A DNA stretch of 64,000 nt from Schlegelella_A sp036496385 (GTDB lineage: Bacteria > Pseudomonadota > Gammaproteobacteria > Burkholderiales > Burkholderiaceae_C): positions 1 to 64,000 of the forward strand of contig DASXLD010000092.1 of NCBI GenBank assembly GCA_036496385.1. The letters are read 5' to 3'. The notes beneath the pieces are model-generated. The model was not told where the DNA came from. It did not search any database and saw only the letters and a program-made list of their open reading frames with translations. Of this stretch, positions 54,475 to 63,388 are shown in pieces; the stretch's first letter is position 1, and every line of letters begins with the position of its first letter. Position numbers and translations under genes: made by a program.

Positions 54475-55766
54475 AGCAACCTCAGCCAGGCAAGCGCTTG
54501 CGCATCGCTCATCGTCGCCTGCTCGAGGCCCTGGCGGATGCGCTGGTTGCGCTTGAGCTCGACGAGCGCGAGCCCGGGGTAGGCCTTGTACCAGACCTGC
54601 GTCGGCACCTGATGGCGGCGCTGGTAGTGCTTGAACTTCTGCTCGATGCGCGAGCCGCCGAGGATCAGCCAGCGCGTGCGCGGCCAGCCGACGCCGTTGC
54701 TGAACACGAGGTTCAGGCCCCAGCCGACCTTGTTGATGAAGTCGTCCATGTAGCCCTGGTGACTGCCGTCGTAGTTGCTCACGAAGACGACGCGCGTCTT
54801 GTCGTCGAAGAAGAACCAGTGCGCGAAGTGGATCGTCTGCACGCGCCCCAGGAAGCCGCGCGTGAAGACGTGCCGGCACGCGTAGTCGACGAGCACCAGC
54901 AGCACCGTCAACAGCCAGCGGCGAAAGCGCCCCGGCTTGACGGCGCCGAGGGCGGTGTACTGGTTGGAGATGTCGCGGTCCTCCAGCTCCTGCAGCAGCG
55001 CGAGATCGGCCGTCACGGGGCGCGGGCAGATCTCGGGGTCGTGGCTCTCGCGCGTGCGCAGCAGGGCGACGAGGAGCGGCGTCAGCACGATCAGGAACGG
55101 CAGCGCGACGAGGCCGAGCAGCGGCACGGCGACGAGGTGGCCGAGCTTGGCGAGCTGCCAGGCGAGCGGCGTCGGCTCGGGCGGCGTCAGCGCGAGACGA
55201 CCGGCTTGGACCTCGGCGGCGACGTAGGCGGCGAGGTCCTTGCGGAGGCGCTCGGCAGCGGCGGGCGCGTCGATCGGCCGCCGCGGCACGCGCGCAGCAA
55301 GCGCGCGTTGCAGCGCGCTTTCCTGGCGGATCTGGCGGACCGTCCGGCCGACCCAGTTGACGAAGCTCGCGGCCGACGGCCGCCGGTGCGCGCGCAGCCA
55401 GGCGAGCAGGTCGCCGTTGGCGTCGAACCCCTCGCAGTGCGCAAAGATGATGGCGAGGCCGGGCGCTCGCTGCGCGAGGTCGGCGAGTACCTCGTCGGCC
55501 GGCCCGTCGCAGTCGCCGATGAACGCGAGGTAGGTCGGCAGGCGCGGCGGCCGGATGCCGTGCGCTTCGAGGTCGACCTGCAACGCGTCGTCGAGGACGA
55601 CGAGGCGGGCGAAATGCAGCCGCTCGAAGGCGCGGAACGGAACGACCGCGTTGTCGGGGTCGGCCAGCCCGGGCCCTGCGTTCATCGAGGCGAGCAGCAA
55701 GCGCAGGGCCGCTTGCCTGCCGGCCGCGACGGGCGCGACCACCATGAAGTGGTCCTGCGGTGTCAT
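54471..55766 (-). CDS. Conserved hypothetical membrane-anchored protein with internal duplication
   Basis: 431 aa. ATG 55766 is 2 nt from the previous stop. Two related segments are visible: 'LHFARLVVLDD' (50-60) followed by 'LAFIGDCDGPADEVLADLA', and 'IHFAHWFFFDD' (312-322) followed by 'VVFVSNYDGSHQGYMDDF'. Each looks like a beta-alpha-beta unit, perhaps ferredoxin-like. Between them lie a hydrophobic stretch (about 208-236) and a second one (284-296), likely membrane-embedded. Conserved-looking 'IIFAHCEGF' and 'NWVGRTVRQIR' also occur. I recall this family only as uncharacterised, often near DyP genes. Could anchor or assemble the oxidative enzymes. Confidence 0.75.
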   Translation of the reverse strand: MTPQDHFMVVAPVAAGRQAALRLLLASMNAGPGLADPDNAVVPFRAFERLHFARLVVLDDALQVDLEAHGIRPPRLPTYLAFIGDCDGPADEVLADLAQRAPGLAIIFAHCEGFDANGDLLAWLRAHRRPSAASFVNWVGRTVRQIRQESALQRALAARVPRRPIDAPAAAERLRKDLAAYVAAEVQAGRLALTPPEPTPLAWQLAKLGHLVAVPLLGLVALPFLIVLTPLLVALLRTRESHDPEICPRPVTADLALLQELEDRDISNQYTALGAVKPGRFRRWLLTVLLVLVDYACRHVFTRGFLGRVQTIHFAHWFFFDDKTRVVFVSNYDGSHQGYMDDFINKVGWGLNLVFSNGVGWPRTRWLILGGSRIEQKFKHYQRRHQVPTQVWYKAYPGLALVELKRNQRIRQGLEQATMSDAQALAWLRLL

Positions 55767-55768
55767 CC

Positions 55769-56200
55769 TCAGAACTGGAGGCAGAAATCGATCAGGCGGT
55801 CCTTGGCCCAGTACACCTTGCCGAGGTAGAAGCCCGGTCCGATGAGGCGGATCTCGTCGCGGATGTAGTGCGCGACCAGCGACGTCTCGGAGTAGTCGAG
55901 GACGATGCACTCCTGGTTGTCGAGCCAGCTCGGCGCCTTGTAGACCTTGGCGAGGATCGCCTCGAGGCCGAACACCAGGATGCGGTTCTTCAGCACGCCC
56001 TTCTCGGCGTCGAACACCTTGCCCTGCCAACCGAAATGATTGATCACCTCGGCGATCGGCAGGCTGAATTTCGTTCCCGGCGCGATGATCGCCGTTCCCT
56101 TGGCGGAGCCGTTCGGAATATCGCCGGCGGGACTGGCACGAAAGAGATCGTCGAGCTGCTGTTGCGACATTTCCAGAAGCTTCTCGGCGGTGTAGGCCAT
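55769..56200 (-). CDS. Conserved hypothetical protein (143 aa) of the oxidative operon
   Basis: ATG 56200 follows AAGGAG by 6 nt, a strong site. The N-terminal 'TAEKLLEMSQQQLDDLF' helix is followed by a compact beta-rich part: 'WQGKVFDAEKGVLKNRI', 'SWLDNQECIVLDYSETS' and 'IRLIGPGFYLGKVYW'. This string pattern recurs in bacterial and some eukaryotic hypothetical proteins; a lipid- or small-ligand-binding barrel is conceivable. No signal peptide. It sits between the GMC gene and the duplicated membrane protein. Confidence 0.75.
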   Translation of the reverse strand: MAYTAEKLLEMSQQQLDDLFRASPAGDIPNGSAKGTAIIAPGTKFSLPIAEVINHFGWQGKVFDAEKGVLKNRILVFGLEAILAKVYKAPSWLDNQECIVLDYSETSLVAHYIRDEIRLIGPGFYLGKVYWAKDRLIDFCLQF

Positions 56201-56226
56201 GGGGTACTCCTTGCGGTTTCCCGCGG

Positions 56227-58107
56227 TCAGGAAGGGGGCGCTGGCGCTTGCTCGGGCGCCGCGGCGCGGGCGTCGTCGAGGATCGAGTCGGCGGCCTTCT
56301 CGGCCGCCATGTACACCGCGCCGGCGATGAAGAAGCCCGGGATGCGCGGGAACACCGATGCGTCGACGACGCGCAGGCCCCGCGTGCCGCGGACGCGAAA
56401 TGCACTGTCGAGGACGGCGCCGGCATCGCTGCCGATCGCGCACGAACCGGCGGCGTGGTGTCCCCAGGCAGTGGCGCGAACGTAGTCGGCGATCGCTGCG
56501 TCGCTGGTGACGCCCGTGCCGGGCGCGAGCTCTTCGGCGATGAGACCGCTCGCGATCAGCGGCGCCGTCAGGCGGCGCACGAAGCGGACGCCCTCGACGA
56601 CCGCCGCCAGGTCGGCACCGTCACGATCGCTGCCTTCTTCGAAGTAGCGAAAGTTGACGAGCGGCGGGTCGAGCGGGTCGGCCGAGCGCAGCCGCACCGT
56701 GCCGGCGCGGTTCTCGGTGTGTGCCTTGAGGAGCGCCCAGGTGAGAAACTCGCCGGGGCCGCCGATCAGCTTCGAGAAGCCCGGGCGATAGCCTTCGAAG
56801 CGCGCGAGCAGCGCCATGCAGAACAGGTCGGGATCGGGTCGAGCCGGTGCCGAGCGCCCGATCAGCGCCATCGCCGCGCCGTTCGATCCGTACATGCCGG
56901 CGCGCGCGTCGCGCCAGCGCCGCCAGAGCGGATCGCCGCTCGCGAAGGTCGCGCCGTCGAGAACGCGCCAGGGACGACGCATGCGGTGCGTCAACGCGAC
57001 TTCGTAGCGGTCCTGCAGGTTCGCCCCCACGCCGGGCAGGTCGACGCGGACCGGAATGTCCATCGCGCGCAGGTGCTCGGCTGGCCCGATGCCTGAAAGC
57101 ATCAGCAGCTGCGGCGAGTTGAAGGTGCCGCCGCTCAGGATCACCTCGCGGCGCGCGCCGACCTCGCGCGCCTCGCCGCCGCTTGCGCTCGGCGCGCCGT
57201 GGGCTCGATACAGCCGTCTGCCCTTGCGGAAGGCGACGCCGCGGGCGACGCCGGCAGCGTCGAAGATGACGCGCGTCGCCAGCGCATCGAGCTCGACGTG
57301 CAGGCGGTCGCCGTGCCGAGCGGCGACCTCCAGCAGGCGCTCGCGGGTGCCGGCGCGCCGATGGCCGCGCGTCGTCAACGGCGTGTAGCACAAGCCCTCG
57401 AAGCTGCCGCCGCGCCACGTTCGCGCGTTCGGGTCGGCGCCGCCGCGCAACCAGCGCAGCGTGCTCGCGAACGGCGTCGGCAGGCCACTCACGAAGGTGC
57501 GCGCGGTGGTGCGGACGAACTGGACGAGCTCGTCGTCGCCGAGCGCGTCGAGCGGAATCGATTTCTCGGTATGCAGCCAGCCGTCCCAGCCGTGCCCGGT
57601 CGGGTCGATGCCGAGCCGGCTGAGGCCGCGCCAGAGCGGCGCGTGCCGGCAGTCCTCGAGGCGGCGTGCGTAGCGTCGCATGCGCGAAGCCCGCCACGAC
57701 GAGTCGCCGGTTTCCTTCGCGATCCGGTCCCAGTCGGAGTCGTGCGGCGGCATGTAGATCATCGCGTTGTGCGCGGTGCAGCCGCCGAGCGTCGCCGCGC
57801 GCGGATAGAGCACGCCGCCGTTGCCCGCGCTGTATTTCGGGTCGCGCGCCTGGCGCGCCTCGTCCTCGTAGTGGCGGACATGGAAGTCCCAGCTCATCGC
57901 CGCGTTCTCGCAGGCGAAGGGGTGGAATGCCGGCACGTCGTAGTCGTCGGGCATTCGGTCGGCGTCGCTGGTTCGAGGGTCACCGCCCGCCTCGAGGAGA
58001 AAGACGCGCGCTCCCGCCTCGGCCAGGCGCGCCGCCAGGGTGCCGCCACCGGCTCCCGATCCGACGATGACGTAGTCCCACTCGAGTCCTTCGGGCGCCG
58101 CTGCCAT
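56227..58107 (-). CDS. GMC family FAD-dependent oxidoreductase
   Basis: 626 aa. The N-terminal Rossmann motif GSGAGG is at 16-21 with the ribose-binding E39. 'GGCTAHNAMIYMPPHDSDW' is the FAD-attachment loop, 'ILSGGTFNSPQLLMLSGIGP' is GMC signature 2, and the catalytic His lies in 'WGHHAAGSCAIG' near the C-terminus. The usual Asn of the His-Asn/His pair is not obvious in 'FPRIPGFFIAGAVY'. GMC enzymes oxidise alcohols (glucose, choline, long-chain alcohols, fatty-acid photodecarboxylase relatives). It follows the cytochrome c gene by 17 nt, so the cytochrome may take its electrons. Confidence 0.87.
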   Translation of the reverse strand: MAAAPEGLEWDYVIVGSGAGGGTLAARLAEAGARVFLLEAGGDPRTSDADRMPDDYDVPAFHPFACENAAMSWDFHVRHYEDEARQARDPKYSAGNGGVLYPRAATLGGCTAHNAMIYMPPHDSDWDRIAKETGDSSWRASRMRRYARRLEDCRHAPLWRGLSRLGIDPTGHGWDGWLHTEKSIPLDALGDDELVQFVRTTARTFVSGLPTPFASTLRWLRGGADPNARTWRGGSFEGLCYTPLTTRGHRRAGTRERLLEVAARHGDRLHVELDALATRVIFDAAGVARGVAFRKGRRLYRAHGAPSASGGEAREVGARREVILSGGTFNSPQLLMLSGIGPAEHLRAMDIPVRVDLPGVGANLQDRYEVALTHRMRRPWRVLDGATFASGDPLWRRWRDARAGMYGSNGAAMALIGRSAPARPDPDLFCMALLARFEGYRPGFSKLIGGPGEFLTWALLKAHTENRAGTVRLRSADPLDPPLVNFRYFEEGSDRDGADLAAVVEGVRFVRRLTAPLIASGLIAEELAPGTGVTSDAAIADYVRATAWGHHAAGSCAIGSDAGAVLDSAFRVRGTRGLRVVDASVFPRIPGFFIAGAVYMAAEKAADSILDDARAAAPEQAPAPPS

Positions 58108-58124
58108 ATGCGCGTGCGCGCGCC

Positions 58125-60638
58125 TCAGAACGTCTTCAGGAAGGCGATCAGGGCACGCTTGTCTTGATCGCTCAGCTCAGGCTCGGTGCCGAACGCCTTC
58201 TCGTCGGCGCTGAGGCCCTCCTGCCGGTTGAACTCGGCGGTGCCGAAGTAGTGGCCGCGGTTGACGACGAAGTCCTTGCACTTGCTGAGCTCCATCATCG
58301 GCGCCTTGAGATTCGCGAAGCGCTGACGCAGCTCGTCGTCGCTCGCGCCGGCCGGTGCCGTCGCGAGGTCGACCTTGAGCTTGAGCAGGAACTCGCCGAT
58401 CCTGCGCACGTGCTCCGCCTTGTCGCCGAGGTCGTCGCTTTCGGCGCGCAACTTGAGGTTCGCCAGCAGGTTGACCGGCACGCCCTTCGGGATCGGCCCG
58501 AGGACGATGTCGCCGCCTTCGCCGACCAGCCAGGGCAGCCAGCGGTGCAGCGACCCCTGCAGCGGCTGCATCGCCTCGGGCACGAAGCCGACCGGCACCG
58601 TGACGTGGCTGCGTTCGGTGGTCCGGTCGATCGTTCCGGGCACCTTGGCGCCGAGCACGGAGTCGCGCTCGCGCTTCTCGGGCCAGAGCATCTGCTCGAT
58701 CGAGGCGTCGAACGACTTCATGCGACCCGCGACCGACGGGTCGCCGTTGAACGGACCGACGCTGTTGTTGAGCAGGAACGGCGCGCTCGACCAGAGGCCG
58801 ATCAGCGACGGCACGCGGGTGTAGCCACGGCCGCCCGCCGGCATCTGGTAAGGCATCGGGTCGCCGTTGAAGGGGTCGTACATCGTCACCGTGCCGACCG
58901 AAGGCAGATGCTTGTACGACTGCGAGGAGAAGTTGTCCCAGATGTTGCCGGCGAGGGCGTTGGTGGCGAGCGGGCTGCACGCGTTGGTGCGCAGCAGCGT
59001 CACCGGAATGCGCGCGTCGCTGGAGAGGTAGTTGTCGTCGAGGAAGTCGGGCGCCTGGACGATCGTGCGCATCTGCGCCTTGTAGTCGTCGGTCTGGGTG
59101 CGCGACCAGTAGCGCTTGAAGCATGCGAGGTAGCCCGCGCCCTGGCACGCCATCGGATCGTATCCCCCGCCCCGCGGGCCCTTGCTCGAATGGCAGCGCG
59201 CGCAGGTGTCGGCGAAGACCACCTTGCCGCGCTCGAGCGTCGCCGCATCCCCGGTCTGGTACTGCGCGCCGCCCGGGGCGTCCTTCAGCCGGTCGGGTTG
59301 TGCCGCCTTCAGGAAGAAGAGCGCGGTGTTCGGCGTCCCCGCTTCGGTCGCCTGCCAGTAGCCCGAGTTCTTCTGCGCGTCGGCGATCTTGATCGGCGAG
59401 ATGTCCTTGCCGCCGACCACCGGGTTGAAGTGGAGCAGCCACTCCTCGCTGAACAGGCCGATGTTGAGGTAGACGCGGTTGAGCGCACCGAGCAGGCCGA
59501 CCGAGTCGGCGCCGTCCTTCAGCACGTGGGGTGTACGCGTCGTGCCGTCGGCCTTGTCAAAAAAGTCGAGCAGCGGGCCGCTCGTCACGAAGTCGTTGAA
59601 CTGCTTGTTGTCGAGCTCGCCGCCGGCGAGCTTCTCGGTGCCGAGCCGCTTGGCCATGCCCAGCCGCGCCATGACCGAGTAGAGCGCGTTCATCGTGCGC
59701 GGGTTGTTGATGCCGTCGGTCGAGACGAGCGATGTGTCCATGCTGCCCGGCCGGTAGGTGTGGGCGAGCTGGAACATGTAATTGGTGCGGCCCTCGGGCT
59801 TGTTGGAGTTGAAGATGAACAACCGGTCGACCCACATGTACTGCGCGCCGACCGACGAGCTCAGATTGGCGTACTCGGGGTGCGCGGGGTCGGCGGGCGG
59901 CTTCACCGGGCTCGGCCCGACGTGGCAGAAGCCGCACGACATGCCGACCCGGTACGGCCGCACGAGGTCCTTGCGGTTGTAGTAGCTCGGGTCGGTGTAA
60001 TAGCGGACCGGGTCCCAGGCCTTCGCCGCCTTCTCGTCGAACGCCGGGTTCGGGAACAGGCGCAGGCCGACGATGCCGCTCGCGTAGCCGTAGAACGAGC
60101 CGACCGGCAGCGTCGTGCCGTCGCCGAGCGGCTTGCCGCGCGCGCCGATGGCGACGCCGGGGTACTTCGTCTCGTCCTCGAACGGGTCGGGGGCACAGCC
60201 CTTGGCGCGCACATCGAGCCAGAGGCCACGCCGATTCGGATCGCCGCCGGTCCCGTTCTCGAAGCATGGCTCGTTGACGAGGCCGAAGTAGCTCCAGCGC
60301 GTGTCGCGCGTGTAGCCCAGGCTCGGATGCGTGCTGATCACCTTCAGCAGGTCGAACGCGCCGAACGTGTAGTCGGTCATGCTGGTCCAGAACCGGTCGT
60401 TGCCGCCGCTCCAGACGATCCACATGTTGCGGCCGGCGATCTCCTGCGGGGTGAGCGCGAGCGCTCCGTCCATGTCGTGGAAGTAGTCGTCGTCCGAATG
60501 CTTGAACGACGCCCCGTCACGGCCGACCTGCTTGGCCTCGTCGAGGACCGCGCCGGGCTGCGGTCCCTTTGTGCAGCTCGCGAGCGCCAGGCAGGACACG
60601 AGCATGAGCGCCAGCTCGCGCCAACGATGCAGCATCAT
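58125..60638 (-). CDS. Large di-heme c-type cytochrome lipoprotein (MauG/RoxA-like)
   Basis: 837 aa. ATG 60638 has GGAGGG upstream and is followed by a lipoprotein signal ('LALASC', Cys22). Two haem-binding CxxCH motifs are seen: CGFCH at 235-239 and CARCH at 479-483. The segment 'VPSLIGLWSSAPFLLNNSVG' resembles the region after the second haem in di-heme peroxidase/RoxA-type proteins. The length is well above bacterial cytochrome c peroxidases (about 340 aa) and nearer to RoxA/RoxB. First gene of the oxidative operon; periplasmic, tethered to a membrane. It could be an electron acceptor for the GMC enzyme or an oxygenase in its own right. Confidence 0.85.
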   Translation of the reverse strand: MMLHRWRELALMLVSCLALASCTKGPQPGAVLDEAKQVGRDGASFKHSDDDYFHDMDGALALTPQEIAGRNMWIVWSGGNDRFWTSMTDYTFGAFDLLKVISTHPSLGYTRDTRWSYFGLVNEPCFENGTGGDPNRRGLWLDVRAKGCAPDPFEDETKYPGVAIGARGKPLGDGTTLPVGSFYGYASGIVGLRLFPNPAFDEKAAKAWDPVRYYTDPSYYNRKDLVRPYRVGMSCGFCHVGPSPVKPPADPAHPEYANLSSSVGAQYMWVDRLFIFNSNKPEGRTNYMFQLAHTYRPGSMDTSLVSTDGINNPRTMNALYSVMARLGMAKRLGTEKLAGGELDNKQFNDFVTSGPLLDFFDKADGTTRTPHVLKDGADSVGLLGALNRVYLNIGLFSEEWLLHFNPVVGGKDISPIKIADAQKNSGYWQATEAGTPNTALFFLKAAQPDRLKDAPGGAQYQTGDAATLERGKVVFADTCARCHSSKGPRGGGYDPMACQGAGYLACFKRYWSRTQTDDYKAQMRTIVQAPDFLDDNYLSSDARIPVTLLRTNACSPLATNALAGNIWDNFSSQSYKHLPSVGTVTMYDPFNGDPMPYQMPAGGRGYTRVPSLIGLWSSAPFLLNNSVGPFNGDPSVAGRMKSFDASIEQMLWPEKRERDSVLGAKVPGTIDRTTERSHVTVPVGFVPEAMQPLQGSLHRWLPWLVGEGGDIVLGPIPKGVPVNLLANLKLRAESDDLGDKAEHVRRIGEFLLKLKVDLATAPAGASDDELRQRFANLKAPMMELSKCKDFVVNRGHYFGTAEFNRQEGLSADEKAFGTEPELSDQDKRALIAFLKTF

Positions 60639-61115
60639 GCGCAGCCCTCCCGTTGATAGGCCGCCGAGAATGCCAGAAAGGCACGCCGGGGCGCAAGTTG
60701 CTTTCGGCGCTCTCGCGCCGGGCCGTCCCCCGGTTGAAGGATTCGCGTCCGTCCCGGGACGAGCTCGAAGCGCGAGGCCGCTCGCGTCGCGCGTCACTTC
60801 GCGAGCGTTCGAATGCGTTTCGCGAAGCGGACTCCGACTCTCAGCGCTTGCGCTTCACCAGGCTCGGCCCTTCGTCGCCCGGCGATTCGATGCCGGCCCA
60901 GACCCGGCTCCAGCGAAAGGGGCTGATGTTCGAGCCCAGGTCACGCTGAAGGAGATGGACGAGCCGGGCGCCATGCTCAGATCGCCTGCCGATGCGATCA
61001 CCACTGCGGTCGTGAATGCGGCCATGATGTGTCTCCGAAGAGAGCAATGCTCCGCAATCATCCCTCGTCTCATCCTTGCCGAGAATTCCCCCCTGCGATC
61101 ATGGAGGCTCGTGCC
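60639..61115. other. 477-nt gap with no firm gene
   Basis: The region separates the divergent cytochrome and NAD(P)-binding genes. It must contain the promoter of the oxidative operon, but no convincing -35/-10 pair stands out; TTGCGC lies about 70 nt before the cytochrome start without a good -10. One possible 56-codon gene is listed separately. No hairpin with a T tract is seen. Confidence 0.5.
60855..61025 (-). CDS. Possible small ORF (56 aa)
   Basis: ATG at 61025 has GGAG 7 nt upstream. The product begins with a hydrophobic stretch ('MAAFTTAVVIASAGDL') and has an Arg-rich end; no family recognised. An overlapping open frame on the same strand (60841-61047) weakens the case. It could be a degraded gene. 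Confidence 0.2.
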   Translation of the reverse strand: MAAFTTAVVIASAGDLSMAPGSSISFSVTWARTSAPFAGAGSGPASNRRATKGRAW

Positions 61116-61802
61116 ATGAAAGTGCTCCTCTTCGGCGCCACCGGCATGGTCGGTCAATCCGTCCTGCGCGAGTGCCTTCTCGCGCCCGACGTCAGCCGCA
61201 TCACCTTGGTCGGCCGCTCGCGCCTGCCCGACGTGGCCGACCCGCGCCTCGAGCAGATCGTCCACGCCGACATGGCCGAGCCCGAGCCGCTCGCGGCCCG
61301 GCTCCGCGGTCACGACGCCTGCTTCTTCTGCCTGGGCGTCTCGTCGGTCGGCATCGACGAGGCGACCTATCGCCGTCTCACCTACGACCTGACGATGGCC
61401 ACCGCGCGCATGCTCGCCCGCGACACGCCGGCGATGTCGTTCGCCTACGTCTCGGGCGCGAACACCGACAGCAGCGAGCAGGGTTCGCGCATGTGGGCGC
61501 GCGTGAAGGGCAAGACCGAGAACGACCTGCTCAAGCTCCCGTTCAGTCGCGTCTTCCTGTTTCGCCCCGGCGTCATCCAGCCGCTGCACGCGGTGCGCTC
61601 GAAGACGCGCCTGTACCAGGCCGCCTATGTGCTCTCCCGCCCGCTCCTCTCGACGATCAAGCGGCTCTTCCCCAACGGCATCGTCACCAGCGAGGAGTTC
61701 GGCCGCGCGATGCTGAACGCCGCGCGCCACGAACCCAAGAGCGCCGTGCTCGAAGTGGCCGACATCGTGCGGCTCGGCCGTCAAGTGGCCGCGACCGATT
61801 GA
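61116..61802 (+). CDS. NAD(P)-binding (atypical SDR / NmrA-like) protein
   Basis: 228 aa. Rossmann nucleotide motif 'LLFGATGMVGQSVLREC' (GATGMVG near residues 7-13), 'ITLVGRSRLP', then 'HDACFFCLGVSSVGIDEATY' and 'FAYVSGANTDSSEQG' in place of the usual catalytic region; 'MWARVKGKTENDLLKL' carries YxxxK-like residues. Resembles the short oxidoreductase-like HTATIP2/TIP30 group, which bind NADPH but often lack activity. ATG 61116 is preferred to ATG 61101 because GGAGG lies 8 nt upstream. Confidence 0.83.
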   Translation: MKVLLFGATGMVGQSVLRECLLAPDVSRITLVGRSRLPDVADPRLEQIVHADMAEPEPLAARLRGHDACFFCLGVSSVGIDEATYRRLTYDLTMATARMLARDTPAMSFAYVSGANTDSSEQGSRMWARVKGKTENDLLKLPFSRVFLFRPGVIQPLHAVRSKTRLYQAAYVLSRPLLSTIKRLFPNGIVTSEEFGRAMLNAARHEPKSAVLEVADIVRLGRQVAATD

Positions 61803-61834
61803 GCACGGATGATTCAGTCACCCGCTGAGACGTC

Positions 61835-63376
61835 CTAGCGGCCCGTCGTCTCCAGCGCCAGGCTGCCATCGCTGCCGAGCGCCTTGTAGACGGCGACGAG
61901 TTGCGTCCGCACGCGTCCCGCGCTCTCCGCTTGCGCTCGGCGCGCCCGCAGCAGCGTCTGGTCGGCGGCGAGCGACGGCAAGTAGTCGGTCATGCCCTTG
62001 GCGTAGCGCGCGGCCGAGATCGCGCGCGCCTCTTCGGCGTCGCGCACGCGCTGGCGCGTGACCTCGCCGTTGCGTGTCTCCGCGACGTAGGCCGAGATCG
62101 CGTCGTCGACTTCGTGCCATGCCTTGAGGACGGTCTGCTGGTAGCCGATCGCCGCTTCCTGCTGCTGCCGCTCGCGCAGCTCGATCACCGAGCGTCGCCG
62201 GCCGTGGTCGAAGACCGGAACGCTGAGCGAAGGTCCGATCGACCACTGGCGGCTGCCCCAGTCGGTGATCTGGTTCGCATGCAGCGACTCGAAGCCGAAG
62301 GTCGCGCCGATCGTGATCCGCGGGTAGAGATCGGCGACCGCGACGCCGACGTTCGCGGTCGCGGCGGCGAGCCGCGCCTCCGCGGCGGCGATGTCGGGGC
62401 GGGCACGCAGCATCTCTGAAGGCAGGCCGAGGCTGAGGTCGGGCACCGCGCTCGTCGTCGCGACCTGCGCTGGCGCGAGCTCGGCGTTCAGCGCCCCCGG
62501 CGGCTGTCCGCACAAGAGCGTCACGCGATTCGTCGCCGCCGCCTCCTGCGCCGTCAGGCCCTCGACCAGCGCCAGCGCGTCGGCATCCTGCAGCCGCTGG
62601 CGGACGAGCGGCGCGTCGTCGATCAAGCCGCCGCGGACCTGCGCCGCGAGCAGCGTTTCGGTTTCCGCGGCGACCCGGGCTTCGTCCCTTGCCAGCGCGA
62701 GCTGGCTCTGCAACGAGCGCAGCTGGTGATAGGTCTTGACGAGCTCGGCGGTGACGGTGAGCTGCATCAGCGTCGCGTCCGCTTTGGCTTCCTCGCTCTG
62801 GGCCTGCGCGGCCTCGACGCTGCGCCGCACGCGGCCCCAGAGGTCGAGCTCCCACGAGGCGTCGAAGCCGCCCTGGTAGAGCGTGAACGGCTGGCTCAGG
62901 AGCGAGATGATCTTGTCCTGGTCGATGCCCGGGATGATGCGGATCAGCCGGGTCGGCGCGCCGTCCTCGCTCTGCCGCTGGCGCCCGACGCCAGCGCTTG
63001 CCGCGACCTGCGGGCCGTGCTGCGCCGACGCGCTCGCCTCGAGCGCGCGCGCCTCGAGGACGCGAGTCGCCGCGCCGAGCAGGTCGAGGTTGCCCGCGGC
63101 GGCGAGCGCAAGCAGGCGGTCGAGGACCGGGTCGCTCAACGAGCGCCAGCGCTCGCCGGTCGTCGCCGGCGCCGACGCGGCGGCAGCGGCGGCGAGCGCG
63201 GCGTCGCCGCCGTGCCACGCGGCGAACGTCGGCGGGCTCGCGGGCGCCGGCCGCTCGAACGTCGGCCCGACCGCCGCGCAGCCGAGCTGGAGGAGGGCGG
63301 CTGCCGACACCGCGGACGCGGCGTGCAGGCGGCGCCAGGGCGCGCTCGCGTGCACCGGTGATCGAGACAAAGACAT
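61835..63376 (-). CDS. Outer-membrane efflux lipoprotein (NodT/OprM family)
   Basis: 513 aa. Lipoprotein signal with the NodT hallmark 'LGCAAVGPTFERP' (Cys near 33). The two-repeat OEP structure includes 'NLDLLGAATRVLEARA', 'ASWELDLWGRVRRSVEAA', 'LLCGQPPG', 'LRARPDIAAAEARLAAATANVGVA' and 'DLYPRITIGATFGF'. It forms a TolC-like trimeric duct. It lies 12 nt downstream of an ABC-2 permease gene, so it serves an ABC-type or tripartite pump. Convergent with the NAD(P)-binding gene. Confidence 0.9.
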   Translation of the reverse strand: MSLSRSPVHASAPWRRLHAASAVSAAALLQLGCAAVGPTFERPAPASPPTFAAWHGGDAALAAAAAASAPATTGERWRSLSDPVLDRLLALAAAGNLDLLGAATRVLEARALEASASAQHGPQVAASAGVGRQRQSEDGAPTRLIRIIPGIDQDKIISLLSQPFTLYQGGFDASWELDLWGRVRRSVEAAQAQSEEAKADATLMQLTVTAELVKTYHQLRSLQSQLALARDEARVAAETETLLAAQVRGGLIDDAPLVRQRLQDADALALVEGLTAQEAAATNRVTLLCGQPPGALNAELAPAQVATTSAVPDLSLGLPSEMLRARPDIAAAEARLAAATANVGVAVADLYPRITIGATFGFESLHANQITDWGSRQWSIGPSLSVPVFDHGRRRSVIELRERQQQEAAIGYQQTVLKAWHEVDDAISAYVAETRNGEVTRQRVRDAEEARAISAARYAKGMTDYLPSLAADQTLLRARRAQAESAGRVRTQLVAVYKALGSDGSLALETTGR

Positions 63377-63388
63377 CGCCTCTTCTCC

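Noticed and set aside
58164..60656. An 830-codon plus-strand frame opposite the cytochrome c gene
   Set aside because: Low-complexity Arg/Ala/Val product; the minus-strand gene has a lipoprotein signal, two CxxCH motifs and a ribosome-binding site.
60841..61047. 68-codon minus-strand frame in the 477-nt gap
   Set aside because: No ribosome-binding site or recognisable sequence; it overlaps another short frame that has a better start, itself only weakly supported.
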